A stretch of 64,000 bases of DNA from Vigna angularis (GCF_016808095.1 NC_068972.1:22374289-22438288), one strand, 5' to 3'. Positions 1-12,600 are shown, counted from the stretch's first letter. The notes: generated by a model from the sequence alone, not told the origin. Program-made: numbers and translations.

Positions 1-604
1 TGTACCAATTTCGTTTTTACTGTTTTAATGTCATTTTACTGTACTGTTTTGAAATTTATTTCGACGCTTTTTAATTTATCCGCAAACAAAACTTTGACAA
101 ACCCCCCCTACGTGTTGACCTGAGACTGAACCCAAATTGGTCCTTGTGAGACGACCTAGGAGTCACTTCCTAGTCTATACTGCATTAATTTTATGCAATC
201 ACCTTTTGTGTACGGTGCGACCCGTTCAACAGTTTGATTAATCTCTTTTATAGGTCAATAACACAGATGCAAGCAGGTGCTCTGGTGTATGCTTGTAACC
301 AGGGTGCTGAGTGCTGTAAAGGTATGATGCTAAGAATGAAAAGTAGTTTGGAATGAAAAACAGCTATGCAACAGGATTACTGCATGCAGTATAAGTAAAC
401 TGAAAAATTAGTTTACTGAACTGGACTGTAAGTAAACTGAAAAATTAGTTTACTGAACTGCATTGTACTATGAGTGGACTAAAAACTAGTGCAGTTCAGT
501 TCACTCGAACTATTTTTAGTTCAGTTTAGTTCAAGAGAACTGTTTTATAGTTAACTACAATTTTTTATAGTATAGCGCAGTGCAGTATACTTTGCCCACC
601 CCTA
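1..604. mobile_element. right end of a hAT-type transposon
   Basis: The sequence ending at 604 (TTTGCCCACCCCTA) is, read on the other strand, TAGGGGTGGGCAAA, a typical plant hAT terminal inverted repeat. The preceding 200 bases are packed with short subterminal motifs of the CAGTTCAGTT / AAACTGAA type in both orientations, as hAT ends often are. They include two copies of a 37-bp unit starting at 394 and 431. The left terminus is not visible and probably lies before the window; no transposase reading frame is seen. The first 240 bases could instead belong to a different retroelement. Confidence 0.5.
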
Positions 605-1077
605 ATGGGGACCTGCCTCGTGTGGTGAAACAACTTGCCCAAATCATACTACCATACCAACAAAATTCCACATACCATGGTTAATCCATCAAACATCTAT
701 GACCAATAAATGACCATCAGACTAAGGACCTCTTACTACTCTTCACGACATAACCAATCATCTCTACTTGAGATTAAGAGTTATTGAGAGTGTCAAAATC
801 ATCCTCAAATCCTAGAGATCCTACTTCAATACATTACACAACATAACAATCATAAGGATTTCCCCATGAAATCCTTTTCATATCATACTTAATCCACATT
901 TTCCATTTCATTTGAATATCATCATACATATAACACTTATTAAAACTCCATACACAACCTCGTGTACAAACCATCATAACATACAATATTTATCACTAAA
1001 TAAACATTACAGTATCAACAACCTCTCATCCATAAGAAATAAAAGAAAATAGACAAATATTAAACAAGTGAAACACG
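605..1077. other. intergenic, no gene seen
   Basis: AT-rich, CAT/ACA-rich sequence without a long reading frame or recognisable element ends. It leads directly into the minisatellite, so both may belong to one decayed retroelement. Confidence 0.5.
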
Positions 1078-1810
1078 ACGCTCACCACTACACATTCTCC
1101 ACCATACGCTCATTACCAGACGTTCACCATTAGACACTTACCACCATACGCTTACCACCAGACATTCACCATCATACGCTCACCACCATATGCTCACCAC
1201 TAGACACTTACCACTGAACCCTTACCATCAGACGCTCATCACTAGACATTTACCAATAAACGTTCACCACCATACGCTCATCACCAGACATTTACCATCA
1301 GACGCTCACCACCAGAAGCTCATCAATAGACGCTTACCATTAGACTCTCACCACCAGACGCTCATCATCAGACCCTTACCTCTAGACGCTCACCACTAGA
1401 CACTTACTACTAGACGCTCATCACCAAACCCTCATCACTAGACCCTTACCTCTAGATGCTCACCACCAGACGCTCATCACCAAACGCTTACCACCAAACC
1501 CTCATCGCCATATGTTTACCACCAAACGTTCACCACTAGATGTTCATCACCAGACGCTTACCACCATACGCTCACCACCAAAGGCTCATCAACAAACACT
1601 TACCACCAGACGCTCATCACCAAATGCTCATTGTCAAACACTTACCACCAGATGTTTACTAGCATACGTTCACCACCAAACGCTCATCATCAGACGCTTA
1701 CCACCAGACGCTCACCACTAAACATTCATCACCACACGTTCATCCCTAAGCACTTACCACCATATGCACACCACCAGACGTTCATCACTAAACGCTTTTC
1801 ACCAAACATG
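1078..1810. repeat. 14-bp minisatellite, about 50 copies
   Basis: A diverged tandem array with a 14-base unit close to ACCACCAGACGCTC (variants ACCATTAGACACTT, ATCACCAGACGCTC and so on). I checked the 14-base register over many consecutive units from about 1125 onward. Because 14 is not a multiple of three, each reading frame repeats every 14 codons, producing His/Leu/Thr-rich open frames (for example 1190-1399 and 1512-1721) that are artefacts of the repeat. Such arrays are common in long terminal repeats and untranslated regions of plant retrotransposons, but no flanking element is clear here. Confidence 0.85.
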
Positions 1811-2090
1811 TCTAATAACTCAGTTTCACTCTTAGACGCATCTAACAACCCTGAAAACATTCTTAAGACTAACTAGCCACTGTGACACCACGGCTAACCC
1901 TAAATCAAGACCATTTCTCAACCAAATCTCAATTTATTAATAACCAAATGTCCAACAATAAGATGATCTACCAATGTAGAATTTTCTACACAAAAGTAAT
2001 CATACAATAAACAATTTCAACAACAAGCTCACTACAACCACCATTCATCAAACCATACCATCAATTTCAACAAGTTGCACAATACACTGT
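1811..2090. other. intergenic, no gene seen
   Basis: AT-rich sequence between the minisatellite and a CACTA-like terminus. No supported coding region. Confidence 0.5.
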
Positions 2091-2460
2091 CACTACTAGA
2101 AAAAAGACTTTTTATGACGACTTATTATGACAGGTGAAATTCACATGTCATAATAAATTGAGCGATGGCATATTCATAATAAAAGTAACACATATTTTGA
2201 CATGTAAAATAGGATATGTCATAATAAGTGGATGTAGTGACAAAATTGAAATTATGATCAAAACTTATTATAATAGGTTTAAGAAGAGTAGTCAAGTGTC
2301 TTTTATTATGATTGTTAGTTCACCACGTGTCATAATATGTTAGACATGGTGGCAAGATTAAAATCATATTTAAAACCTATTATGACAGGTATTATAATAC
2401 CTATCATAGTAGTTCTTTATTATGATTGTCAATAAATCACCTGTCATAATAGGTTTCAAT
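2091..2460. mobile_element. CACTA-like (En/Spm) element end with subterminal repeats
   Basis: The sequence CACTACTAGAAAAAAG at 2091 matches the usual plant CACTA terminal repeat pattern. It is followed by many copies of a subterminal motif around TATTATGACAGGT / ACCTGTCATAATA in both orientations up to about 2455, the standard architecture of CACTA ends. No matching right terminus (…CTAGTAGTG) was found nearby, so either only one end survives or the other end has decayed. There is no transposase reading frame; 2134-2343 is open only because of the repeats. Confidence 0.6.
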
Positions 2461-4400
2461 CCTTAATTTTACCGATTCATTCACACATCTTTTTTCTTTT
2501 GTTTGTTCGCGCATCATCCTTTCTTCTTCCCTTCGTTCAAAATTTCGGACTTCCTCTTCGTCCAAGCATCATTCCACAACTCATTGCCTCCTTGTCATCA
2601 CCTCTGCATGTGGTTGTCTCTCCTTGCCATCTCCTTTACACGTGGTTGTCTCTCGACAGAGTTGTCATCTTTGACTGAAGACACTACATTCTCTGCTTCC
2701 GTTTGGACAATCGGGTTTATTCTTTTTCCTCCACTTAGATCTTTGATATTTTGTGTTTGAGATTGGTTGGTTGAACTTCAACAAACTCACATTCCACCAT
2801 TTAGAGTTGTGGATCAATGCTACTGGACTCGATGGTAATGTTGGCCATCAATGCTGTTATTTCTTTTTCCACCTTTCATATATCTTTTTCTTTAATTTCT
2901 ATCCTACCTAAGTTCCATTTTTTATAACATGCACACACGTTATTGATTTGTTTTTATTTTTAAGTTTAGGTGTTGGGAAAGTTTGTGCAGTTTTATCAGT
3001 TACGCGCATTCTTCATTGGTTGAATCTTGTTCCTTAGCTTTAAGCCAAATCAATAGTGTTCAAGAACGTTGTATTTATATATCTTTATTTAATATCTCTC
3101 TTGGCTTATTGGAGTCATACTCTACTACAAGCTTTTGATATGTTTAATTACCAATTTACTTATGTTTAATTTCTTCCCTTTTAAACCCTTACATAATGGA
3201 GTAACCAATGCAATTTGAAACTTACAATTGCATTATCTTTGACGAGTTGATATTAAAATTAGTTTTTATGTATATAACTAGAGCTAGTTAATCAAGTTGA
3301 GTCCTTGGTAATACTTTTTTTCTTCTACGTGCAATATTTCTTAAAGGCTCAAATTTCATTTTGATAAGAATCTATTTGTTGACTTGATGGTCATTTCTGG
3401 AATTTCAGGGTGTGACAAGTATTTTTAAATAGTTATATTTCAATTATCAATTGATATGCCTCTTGTTCTTTCATATATCTTCAATTTTTTTTTATTTTAT
3501 ATATTAAGAATCTAAGTATTAAACATTGATTGTAATAGCTTCTTGTTATGCCCATTTTGGCTCCTATTCTGGGCGAGGCAAGGCTACTTTCAATAGGACT
3601 ATTCTTTCATTGTGTATACGTAAGTATTTTTTTAATATAAATCATAATGCATTCTCATCCTACTTTGTATGGAATTTATTGTGTACCACGTCACTTTTAC
3701 AACTTTTCTTCCATTCAAGAGTTTTATAAAGACATGTACTTTAATATCTTTATTTATATTTTCAATTTTTTGAAACTTATTATCTTTTTTTATTTTTAAT
3801 AACTTATGATTTTATTTAAAACTCAAAGTTAAATATATAATCATATTAACATCCTTTAATGATAATAACTTACAAAATTTAAATGACAATAAAATTATTG
3901 AAGAGTATAACAAGCTCATTACGTTACATATTAAGTGAAAACAATAAAAAATATTTATTATTTTATATCAACTATATGATCATTTTATATTTACTAAAAA
4001 AAGTCTCATATTTTATACTATATAAAGACAAGACAAGTAAAAAAATGAAACAAATAACACATTTAACATACAAATTAAATGGGAGAAACTCAAATTAAGT
4101 ACATACAAATTGAGTAATCAATATAACAAAACAATTCAATAAAGACTCAATTAAAAATATTAAAGTTCAAAGGAAATTTAAAACTTAAATAAAATATTTT
4201 ATCCTTATTTCTTATAATATTTTTATAATGAAGCATTATTATCTACATGACAACTATTTTCAAGAAATAAAATAAAATAAAGGAGAACCTTCAGTACGTG
4301 TATTTTTTCTAAGGGTACATAAAAATAGTAGAAATCCGTATTTTCAATTCAATAAATATTTAGGGGTTACTTTTGGTATTTCATTGTAACAAACCGTCAC
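2461..4400. other. intergenic, AT-rich
   Basis: No reading frame with coding character. 2480-2760 is CT-rich and could be a fossil 5' leader, and 3780-4300 is strongly AT-rich. This stretch may include the inner part of the CACTA-like element and the distal promoter of the bHLH gene. Confidence 0.45.
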
Positions 4401-4762
4401 CAGAAGAATCAGAGTACTATTGGCAGCAGTGCACAATGCACATTGCGTGCGTACGTACCTAGCCGGCAATAACAGAGCATCAACAAGCAGAGCAGAAACA
4501 GAGCACGCTCCCTTTCTTACTAAAATCCCTACCGTGGTTGCTAAAATATCTTCATTTTTTCCTAACATATTCGAAACCATTATAGCTTTAGCTGCGAAAA
4601 CATTACAATATCGACACGTTCTTTGCTACCTTTTCATTAACTGTGTTCCTCTTCAGCTGGTAGTGTGAAAGTTCTTTCCTTTATCATTTTTTTAGTTAGT
4701 AACATGTTTAATTGCAGATGTTAAGATTCTATCTTTCCCCTCTTTTGTCTAACTTTTTAGTA

Positions 4763-6691
4763 ATGGAAGAGCAAAGTAATGAAGAGATCCCTGTGCAACT
4801 AACATCCTGTGACACTGGGGGAACAACCAATGATGTCTCTCACTCAGCTGAGGGTCATCTCATTCCCAACCCAAAATTTTTTATTGCAGCATCATCTGGA
4901 AGAAATGAGAGCCACTGGACTTGCTTTCCAAAACCATCCCATAACTATGTTAAGTATCTTTCAGAATCCTCAACTTACTTGCCTAACACTTCCACTGATT
5001 ACATGATGGGGGGTAGTTATCTACCTGTTGGCAGCATCACTGATGGCAACGTGGTTAATGGATCAGACAGAAACTTCTTTTACAATGATCCAGGGAAAGT
5101 CTGTGCCTTTAAGCCTATTGGTTCTTCAAGTAATGACCTTGAAATTAAGAAGGTAAGCCCTTTAAACAGAAAAAAACAAATATATGTAAATATCAATTTA
5201 AGTAAATTAGTGAAAACAAATATCATAGCATAGTGGATTTTATTATGTCTCCCCTGATTCTTTTATGTGGGTTTTCAGCAGGTGGGGTTTTGGAGGGCTG
5301 ATGAAGGAGAGGAAGTGATTAAAGTTGAAACTGAAAGTAGTCAAAATTTTCTTTATGCTGAGGTCTGTTTATGTCTTTCAAGCATAATGCATGTACCACA
5401 TGAATTGTGCCTACGCATTTGTTAAATATTTTGAAGATTCTGAGATTAATGAAATGATTTATTACTCTAATTATGTGACAGAGTCATCCTTTATGGACAG
5501 CAGATTCTCTTGGAGATAAGCATAATGCTTTACATGATCCAATGGTAATGGTTGGTGCACCTGCTTCACTTCCCAAATCAGGATCCAGCTCCTCAAAAGA
5601 GAAAGCACGTGTCACTGACCGTGTAAGGAAAACATGCCACACTAATGGCAATTTATCTCATTCAATTTCTGTAATACAATTGGGGTTCCTCACATTTGCT
5701 TTTCAATTTAGCAACGCAGGCAACGTATCGCTGATAACCTCAAAGCCTTACATGAATTGCTTCCAAATCCAGCAGAGGTAATCTGTTGTTTATGAATAAA
5801 CATCGGTCAATCAAAAGTAGGTTTCTTTACTATATTGTCAGTTTATCATTAATACTGTGATACTGTGATCATCACCTACTCAAATCGAATCACCAGGAAT
5901 AGTAATCAACTTCTCAGTGTTTAAACTATGAATATGTGGAGACAGTGTCATTTATGAAACATTGTCAGAAATTTTTACTTTCTATACAGTTTGGAGTTAT
6001 ACTTACATAGATGCATTCATATAGACTGAATCTTACATTTACTTAGTGAACTGAATTTTAATGTGTAGGGAAGTCAAGCGTACATACTGGACGATATTAT
6101 TGACTATGTCAAATATTTACAGCTTCAAATAAAGGTACCTTTTAACTCCTAATATTGTAATCATTTTGACTCCTAATATTCTGATTATTAATGTCGTATT
6201 ACACTTAATGTCCTAAGGGACATGCATAATAGACGTTCTCCAATAACTTGGGATTAGATAGATGATCTGCTATAACTAAGGAGATTGTTCCTTGCAGGAA
6301 CAAAGTGGAAGTAGATTGCAAGAAGAATCAACTGGTATACCACTAGTTTTTCATGAGGTATACATTTTATAGTTCATATCAGTAAATACACAGAATCATT
6401 GTGAATTCATGTGTTTGCCCAAATAGTGATGGAATAAAATAGTTGCTCATATCAGTGTCAAATGATTGAGTGCACAGGCTAATGTGTTGAATATTGCAGG
6501 GTTACGGTCATTATATCAACCAACAGATGCTGAATGAACCCCTTGAGGAGATAATGGGGAAACTACTTGAAGAACATTCTGCAGGAGCTGGTCAGCTACT
6601 AGAGAGCAAGGGTCTTTTCCTGCTGCCTATGGCTTTGGTTGATGATTTGAGTGAGGCTATGCAAACGTTTGGCGAGAGTGCTCTAGTCTGA
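4763..6691 (+). CDS. atypical bHLH transcription factor (LRL/UNE12-like C-terminus)
   Basis: Nuclear DNA-binding protein of 332 residues in seven coding exons with GT/AG junctions that keep frame: 4763-5152, 5279-5362, 5482-5622, 5712-5777, 6069-6134, 6298-6357 and 6500-6691. The ATG at 4763 (MEEQSNEE) lies just after a likely leader-intron acceptor (TTTTTAG). Exons 3-5 join into a bHLH domain at about residues 170-222: basic region ARVTDRQRRQRIADNL, first helix ending HELLPNP, second helix AYILDDIIDYVKYLQLQI. The His and Glu that normally contact the E-box are Ala and Asp here, so E-box binding is uncertain. The C-terminus (EEIMGKLLEE…LLESKGLFLLPMAL) resembles the tail of the LRL/UNE12 group, which suggests but does not prove membership. 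Exon 2 starts at a CAGCAG tandem acceptor, allowing a one-residue splice variant. Confidence 0.88.
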
Positions 6692-8040
6692 TACAAGCTT
6701 TCTTGTATTTATTTTAGTATTCACTATGGATAATTTCTACTAGACAGTGGCAGTAGTATGATTATTATCTTTGTTTGTTACAGACTACAGTTACATCTAT
6801 GACTTCTTCCAAACTTTGAAAATTTCTGCCAACTCAATTTAGCACAGTATGATTATTGTATGAAAAGTTCTACTATGTTTAATGATTGGGGGTAAGTGTT
6901 TTCATTTCCACATAGATATCTATTAAGTTAAATTTTACAACACTCCTCAAATTGGTTCCTAAATGGCAATTACTGTGAGCATTGTTGTCCATTAACTGAT
7001 GCATTCAGTGGAACTTTAAAGATTATAGCACGTGTCAGCACCCTGTTTAAATATTTCTTAAGAGTTTATAACAGTACTCAATAGTCATGGTAATTTGCAG
7101 CAAATAATTTCTTCCCGTGGATATTTGTATTTACAATAATAAGGTATATAATCACAACTCTTAAATGCATTTAAGATTTGATATTACAAAGCTTTTAAAT
7201 TCTGACTCTCCTCATCAAAGAGATTCATCATATAGGCGTCTAAAATATTCAACATTGTTGTCTATTGCAGTACTTGTGCAACAACTCTTAGAACACGGAT
7301 ACAAATATATAAAGAATTTTCTCTGTATATGACCGATACATTTTTTTTACTTCTTGACCAACACATTTATTGAAAACTTCGGTCATTTTACCTTCATTTC
7401 ATCTTAATTCAATTAATAATAATAAAAAAAATAATAGTAACATTGTCATTATAATAAAAATAATAATAGTATAGTAGATAATACTAATAATATTAGTAAT
7501 AATACTAATAATAGTAAAGAAGTACCAGTAGTAATAATACTAGCAATAATACTAATAAATAAGAATAAAACATTCTGTCTTTGAAATAAAAAATATTAAA
7601 GTTAAAAAATAATATAGAAATTAATTTTTTTTTTATCAATTTTCAATAGTTTAATTTAAATTTTTAACACATGGGACAACAACAATTATAATATTATAAT
7701 TGACTTTAATCTTTGTCAAGAGCGGTTCTATATATTTAACTAAATATTTTGATTATATATTCCTCTTCTATTAAATGCGAATTTTTTTTTCTTTACTTAA
7801 TGTTTGCTTGAAATCGGATGTGGATAGCTTGATTTGTGATTCATTAGGTTTTGGGAAGAATTTAATGAAATCTAGACTTGAAACAAGAAATCTAATGGAA
7901 CTTGTATCTATGAATGAAACTTGAGCTATTATTGGTCTTAAACCCTAGATCTTAATATGGGTTAACTTGTTAATTTGTTCTTAGTGAGAAAACCTAGACT
8001 CATTCACCAAGGGATTAGGGTTTGAGTGTTTAAGTGAGTT
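6692..8040. other. 3' flank of the bHLH gene, then AT-rich spacer
   Basis: No coding region supported. The first about 200 bases are likely 3' UTR of the bHLH gene. The remainder contains the AAT-type repeat listed separately. Confidence 0.5.
7411..7560. repeat. imperfect (AAT)n microsatellite
   Basis: Runs of AATAAT/TAATAG triplets interrupted by single-base changes over roughly 150 bases. Confidence 0.75.
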
Positions 8041-9539
8041 GACTTTAGTGTTTGGTGGAGAGGAGATGATTCTCTGAGTGCACGAGAGTATGTTAACATA
8101 AGATCGTCCATAAGACAAGAACTCCTAACACCTTCATGTTTTGAAGTTTAACAAATAACGATAAACGACACGAGTATTTGATGGAAGTAGCTCCACTCTT
8201 TAAGATAGAGCTTTTCCGAACTCATAATGGATGTTTCTAGTGCACGCCAAGTGTTTGTGAAATGGTTCAGTGGAGGTTTGGTAAGCGTGTGAGGTTTCTC
8301 AAGCTCAGAAGGCTTTTCAAAGGGGAAGGAAGCTAGAGAAAGGAGTGTGAAATTGGCACTAGAAGGTTTGAACTCTGAGGGTATGACTGGAGCAATCTCA
8401 GCAGCATTTCATTATCTCTTCAAAGTTGGATTTTACATGGAGATGCACCTCTCTTTTATAGGTGAAGAGAGAGCTCTAAATCTGACTTTGCAAGCTTCTA
8501 AGATCACTAAAGAAGAGTATCTAAGATGCTACTAAGCTTGGGCTGCAAGTTCCATGCCAAAAACATTAAAAATGTGCGTATTTTAAAAGTTGAAATCTGG
8601 TGCAAATTGGTTGAGCATGAGCAGCAGGTGGCTGAGCGCATGACAGGATCCGAAAGGCAATTTGCCTTTGATTCCTATTCCGGAAGGCAACTGCTCCAAT
8701 CGAGAAAGCACCTTAAATCTTCTCTTCTTTGACTCCTTTGCTTCCTTTGGCTCCTTTGCTTCCTTTGGCTCACCAAGCTTCTTTGGTTGATTCTCCATGG
8801 TCTTCAACCTTTATTTAAGGCATACAAAATAATACAAATGTTATTTAGCAAAGTAAATTAATCTAAGACTTAGATAAGGAAAGAGATTTTGTTGAAAGTC
8901 TCTATTCACTCCCCTTTCTTAGTCTTAGTCTAAGTTGATACTTCTTTGGATGAGAAGTCCCTAAAGGAGTTGCCATCAGTATTTGACAAAGTATTATACT
9001 TGGGAAAAATAATATTGTTGAATGAAAGACATCTTATGAAACAAGCCTTATGGCATCTGAATAAACAAGTTCTAGTAAATGTGTTAGGACAAAATGATCC
9101 CGATTAACAGTAGACGTGTTATTACTAAATGATGATTTATTGTGAAAGGGTCACTATATTAAACAATATTTTAGTAATTGCATAACTATGCTACATGATA
9201 TTTTTGCTAAATGCACTATTATTATACCTTACTAAACAATGTAATAATGAACTACATGATGTTTTTGATAGTTATAAACAATGTTTCGAAAATAATGTGT
9301 TGAAAAACACTTTCTTAAACACGTTCATGTACTAAACAAAGATCCCTAAACAATGAGTTGTTAGTAAAATCCTTTAAAAGGTTAAACGATACCTTATGCT
9401 AAACAATGTTTTTATTCAACAATGAAATCTTTATGAATCAATACTTGGTATTTTTTCAAAAGTGCTTAAACAATCTACATGTATAGAAAACTTGACAAGC
9501 ACCAAGTTGTTTTGAACACGCAATACAAAGCATTAAATG

Positions 9540-10880
9540 CACAATATTTCAAACAACAAAAGTAAAAAGAAAAAGGACATATCTATTAGCATACATTTCT
9601 ACTCTACTTTATGCACATGCTTATTGCATGTATCCACCTGCTCCATCATGAACAAGTCAGAAGTGGACGTTAGAAACAAAGAAGACATTCGTGGAATGTT
9701 CTCTCCATCAAAAGTCATGTTGAAGATTTCGTACAACCTATTTTTGTTAAAGTACTGCAAAAAGCATGTCTGCTTTCACACGTTGACTTCAACTTATGGC
9801 TGCTACCTATAAAAAGGCTATGAAGATCTAAAGATTGCAGATAAGCATTATCTAACAAATCTTTTCCCATGAAGCCTATAAATAGAAGATCCCTTGGAAA
9901 GAAGATCAAGAAGGATAAGCACACGAATAACAAAAATATCATCCAAAAAGCGAAGTCACACTCGTGCACCAAAAAAACTCTAAGAATACACTCCCAAGCT
10001 TTATAGTCAGAAGCTTAAATTTGTAAGAAGAGAAAAAAATCCTACAAGGTCTATTAGATTGAGTTTTACTATAAACACATCCTCTCTGTGAGAGATATCA
10101 TCTAAGACTTGTGCATTTTTTAGAGAATTCAAACACTTGGTGGTTAGCTAAGTTGAGTTATAAGCCTATTAGACAATTGTCTAAGGGAAAATAGGAGTGG
10201 GTAAACTCAGACTAGTCAGCATAACATGTGTTGTTAAGATTGACTAGGGGAACCAAGAGTGATTTAGAATACTTGAGCTAGTCAACATAACAGGTGTTAC
10301 CAGGATTGACTAGGGTAACCAAGAGTTGTTTAAAATACTTAAACTAGTCAGCATAAAAGGTGTTACCAGGATTGACTAGGGTTGCCAGAAAAGGTGTCTA
10401 ATACTCACTTCTAGTCAACATAACAAATGTTTCCAAGATTGACTAGTGTAATCAGTGGTGCTAATACTTTCTTTTAATCTTGTTGAGATTATAATGGAAC
10501 CCTTTAAGAGATGTTAGAAGAGAACTTGACATAACTCAGTTGACTGAATCGGTATAAAATAATTGTGTGCTTATCGTTTTTGCTTTACAAAACACTTTAT
10601 CTACAAACACTACAGTTGCTTACAAAGTTAACCATTGATAAATGCTCTTGTCATCAGATGTTATTTTCCTTAAGAATTGTCTTTCTTAAATGTTGTAGTA
10701 GTTTTGCTAAATGCTTGAAAAACACTATATCTCTAAACGTTGTGGTTTAAATTGTGCCTTATAAATCAAGCATCTAACAACCTATTTGGATCGTCTAACC
10801 ATCACCAAGGGTGTTAAACGTCCATCTCCGAAAATGTTTTTCCATAACACTATTCAACCCCCTATTGTAGTGTTTTCCTA
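9540..10880 (+). mobile_element. copia-type LTR/leader remnant
   Basis: Non-coding sequence with promoter-like TATA motifs (CCTATAAAAAGG near 9808 and CTATAAATAG near 9877), a tandem repeat block, and a stretch ending near 10860 in TTCAACCCCCTATTGTAGTG. This is the arrangement expected of a legume SIRE-like copia LTR and leader upstream of gag. A gag-like remnant follows on the same strand (10973 onward). LTR borders could not be fixed and no second LTR was found; sequence from about 8040 may belong to the same element. Confidence 0.4.
10208..10475. repeat. four tandem copies of a 66-67-bp unit
   Basis: Units begin with CTAGTCA at 10212, 10278, 10344 and 10411, and each contains a variant of GGTGTTACCAGGATTGACTA. 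Copies 2 and 3 are the most alike. The block sits in the presumed copia leader. Confidence 0.85.
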
Positions 10881-10972
10881 TAATTTCAGTTAGTATTAGA
10901 AGGCTTGAGGAAACGATCCCGAGGCATGGAACATGACGACTAGGCTATTAACCGTGCCTCGGGGAAAAGTTT

Positions 10973-11520
10973 GACTGTTGGAAACAAATAATGATTGCAT
11001 TCTTTGAACCCTGTCACATTGACATGTGGGACGTAGTCGAGAGTGGTAACTATATACCTCTTGATAAAGAAGGAGAACCTATTGTGAGAATTCAATGGAC
11101 AACCGAGCAAAATCAAATGTATTTTCTAAATTCCAAAGCTCTATTTCAGTAATGTGTGTTATGCCCGCAGAAGAGTACACAAAGATTCAATGACCAAAAG
11201 AAGGCTAAAAACATATAGGACACATTTGTCAACACCTGGGAAGATCAAGACATCTCTAAGTTTGAAGAAAAAAGGAGCTAATATTTGTCTCAGCAAATAA
11301 TGATGGACACTTGTCAAAAACAACACCGAAGAAGAAATGAATAGTACTGAAATCTCATCAGATCATTCAAAGAACACTGAAGAAGAAATGAATAATATTG
11401 AAAGCTCATCAAAACATTCTGACAATGAGATAGTCTTTTTTAATTTAGACTCTGTCACTCAAGCTTATTATAGATTATTATCACAGTTTGCAAAAATAAC
11501 AAAAACATGTCAAAAGTGAA
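10973..11520 (+). pseudogene. copia gag remnant
   Basis: The frame starting at 10973 reads DCWKQIMIAFFEP…DMWDVVESGNYIPL, the conserved N-terminal part of Ty1/copia (SIRE/TNT-like) Gag, in which a Trp-containing segment (…IDLWDVI..GPY.P) recurs. Stop codons follow at about 11150 and 11215. A Ser/Asp/Glu-rich stretch at 11337-11519 (ending FFNLDSVTQAYYRLLSQF) resembles the acidic spacer and helix after the zinc knuckle in SIRE-type Gag. No protease, integrase or RT follows, so the element is truncated. Confidence 0.6.
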
Positions 11521-11717
11521 GAAACAAAACAGAAAGATTTCAAAAGAAAATGATATTTCGAAAAATGAATAATAAAGAAAGGTTGAATGAAGCAAGGTGG
11601 GTAGCATACGACAAAACACATAAACAAGTACTACACTCAATGTTAGTCACATAAGAAAAGATGTAAATTTAAAACAAAGAGCAAAAACACTAACAACAAA
11701 AAAACGCGAAAAGTAAT

Positions 11718-12303
11718 ATTGTATAGGAGGTAGGCGGGGAGTCATTCATGTTAAAAGGTAAATTGTTATTGTTAAATATAGATGTTAAAAAGTAAATTAT
11801 ACATAATAGACATGAGTTTGTGCTAGATGTATAGAATATAATAAAAAAATCTCAATTTTGATATAATTTTTTGTTGAATGATTACTTTTAAAATATTATT
11901 TAATTTGCTTGTGCTAACATTATAGCTGCAAATTTAAATCAAATTTGCTGTGTTTTACTAAACTTTTTGTAAGTAATTTCAAACAAAATTCATACATCAA
12001 ACAATAAAATAAATTTTAGTAATTATTATTGTCGTTAAAAAAATAAGATTAAAATACTAATTTTGTTCCTATTTTCATTTGGTTTTGTCAATTTAGTTTT
12101 ATTATATTTTTTTATTTATGGTCTTAATTTTTATTTTCAATTCCGTCATTTTTACTAATATCATTTAAATAATTAATGGATAATGAATAGTATATGTCAC
12201 GTGTCAACGTGTCAATTTATGGTATTTTAATTTGTTTAAAATTTTAAAAAATGCTTGTGTCAATTAGTATTGTGTCACGTTATAATAGTAGTGTCACGTG
12301 TTA
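11718..12303 (+). repeat. dispersed ~550-bp repeat, copy 1
   Basis: Aligns base for base over most of its length with 37165-37703 in the same orientation, sharing for example GGGGAGTCATTCATGTTAAA near the start and TAATTAATGGATA near the end, with indels. It is AT-rich and non-coding. It may be part of an unrecognised retroelement or an ancient segmental copy. Confidence 0.8.
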
Positions 12304-12389
12304 TAAGTATGGAGATCAAGGTGTGTTCAACCTGTATAGATATCTCCGTGTACAATTGGTATCAGATCCCACAAGGCAACAACTTTATT

Positions 12390-12600
12390 TCTTGAAGCCC
12401 ATTTTGAGACTTTCCTCTATCATGGCCATAATTGCAGAGTGGTGTACACAAGCTACAACAGAGCAAGAAGGTATCTAACGACTGCATCAAGACTGGGAAC
12501 TTACTTAAACAAAGCAACAATTATGAAACACATGCATGGTTTTGTGAGGAAAGAGATGTGTGATCTTTATAGCTCTTTGTGTTCAATGATTTTTACGTAA
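12390..12600 (+). pseudogene. copia reverse-transcriptase fragment (copy of 46010-46220)
   Basis: About 200 bases nearly identical to 46010-46220. In frame it reads RLSSIMAIIAEW, resembling the RT segment (VRLfLsMAAI..WPL) that lies just before the first catalytic Asp block of copia RT. No catalytic motif is present and a stop follows at 12478. Upstream, TTGGTATCAGATC at 12356 resembles a copia primer-binding site, but no LTR is recognisable. Confidence 0.5.

Noticed and set aside
1078..1810. Regularly spaced short repeats resembling a CRISPR array
   Set aside because: The 14-base units are contiguous with no unique spacers, and the genome is eukaryotic. It is a minisatellite.
1190..1876. 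Three overlapping open frames as His-rich proteins
   Set aside because: They follow the 14-base tandem repeat exactly and have no domain or start context.
2503..2760. Open frame as a small membrane protein
   Set aside because: No homology I can name, overlaps CT-rich sequence next to a CACTA-like end, and has no promoter or splice support.
8347..8807. Short open frames on both strands, one Lys/Glu-rich (8583-8807, -)
   Set aside because: The minus-strand frame is produced by a CTTTGGCTCCTTTGCTTC repeat; no coding support in either.
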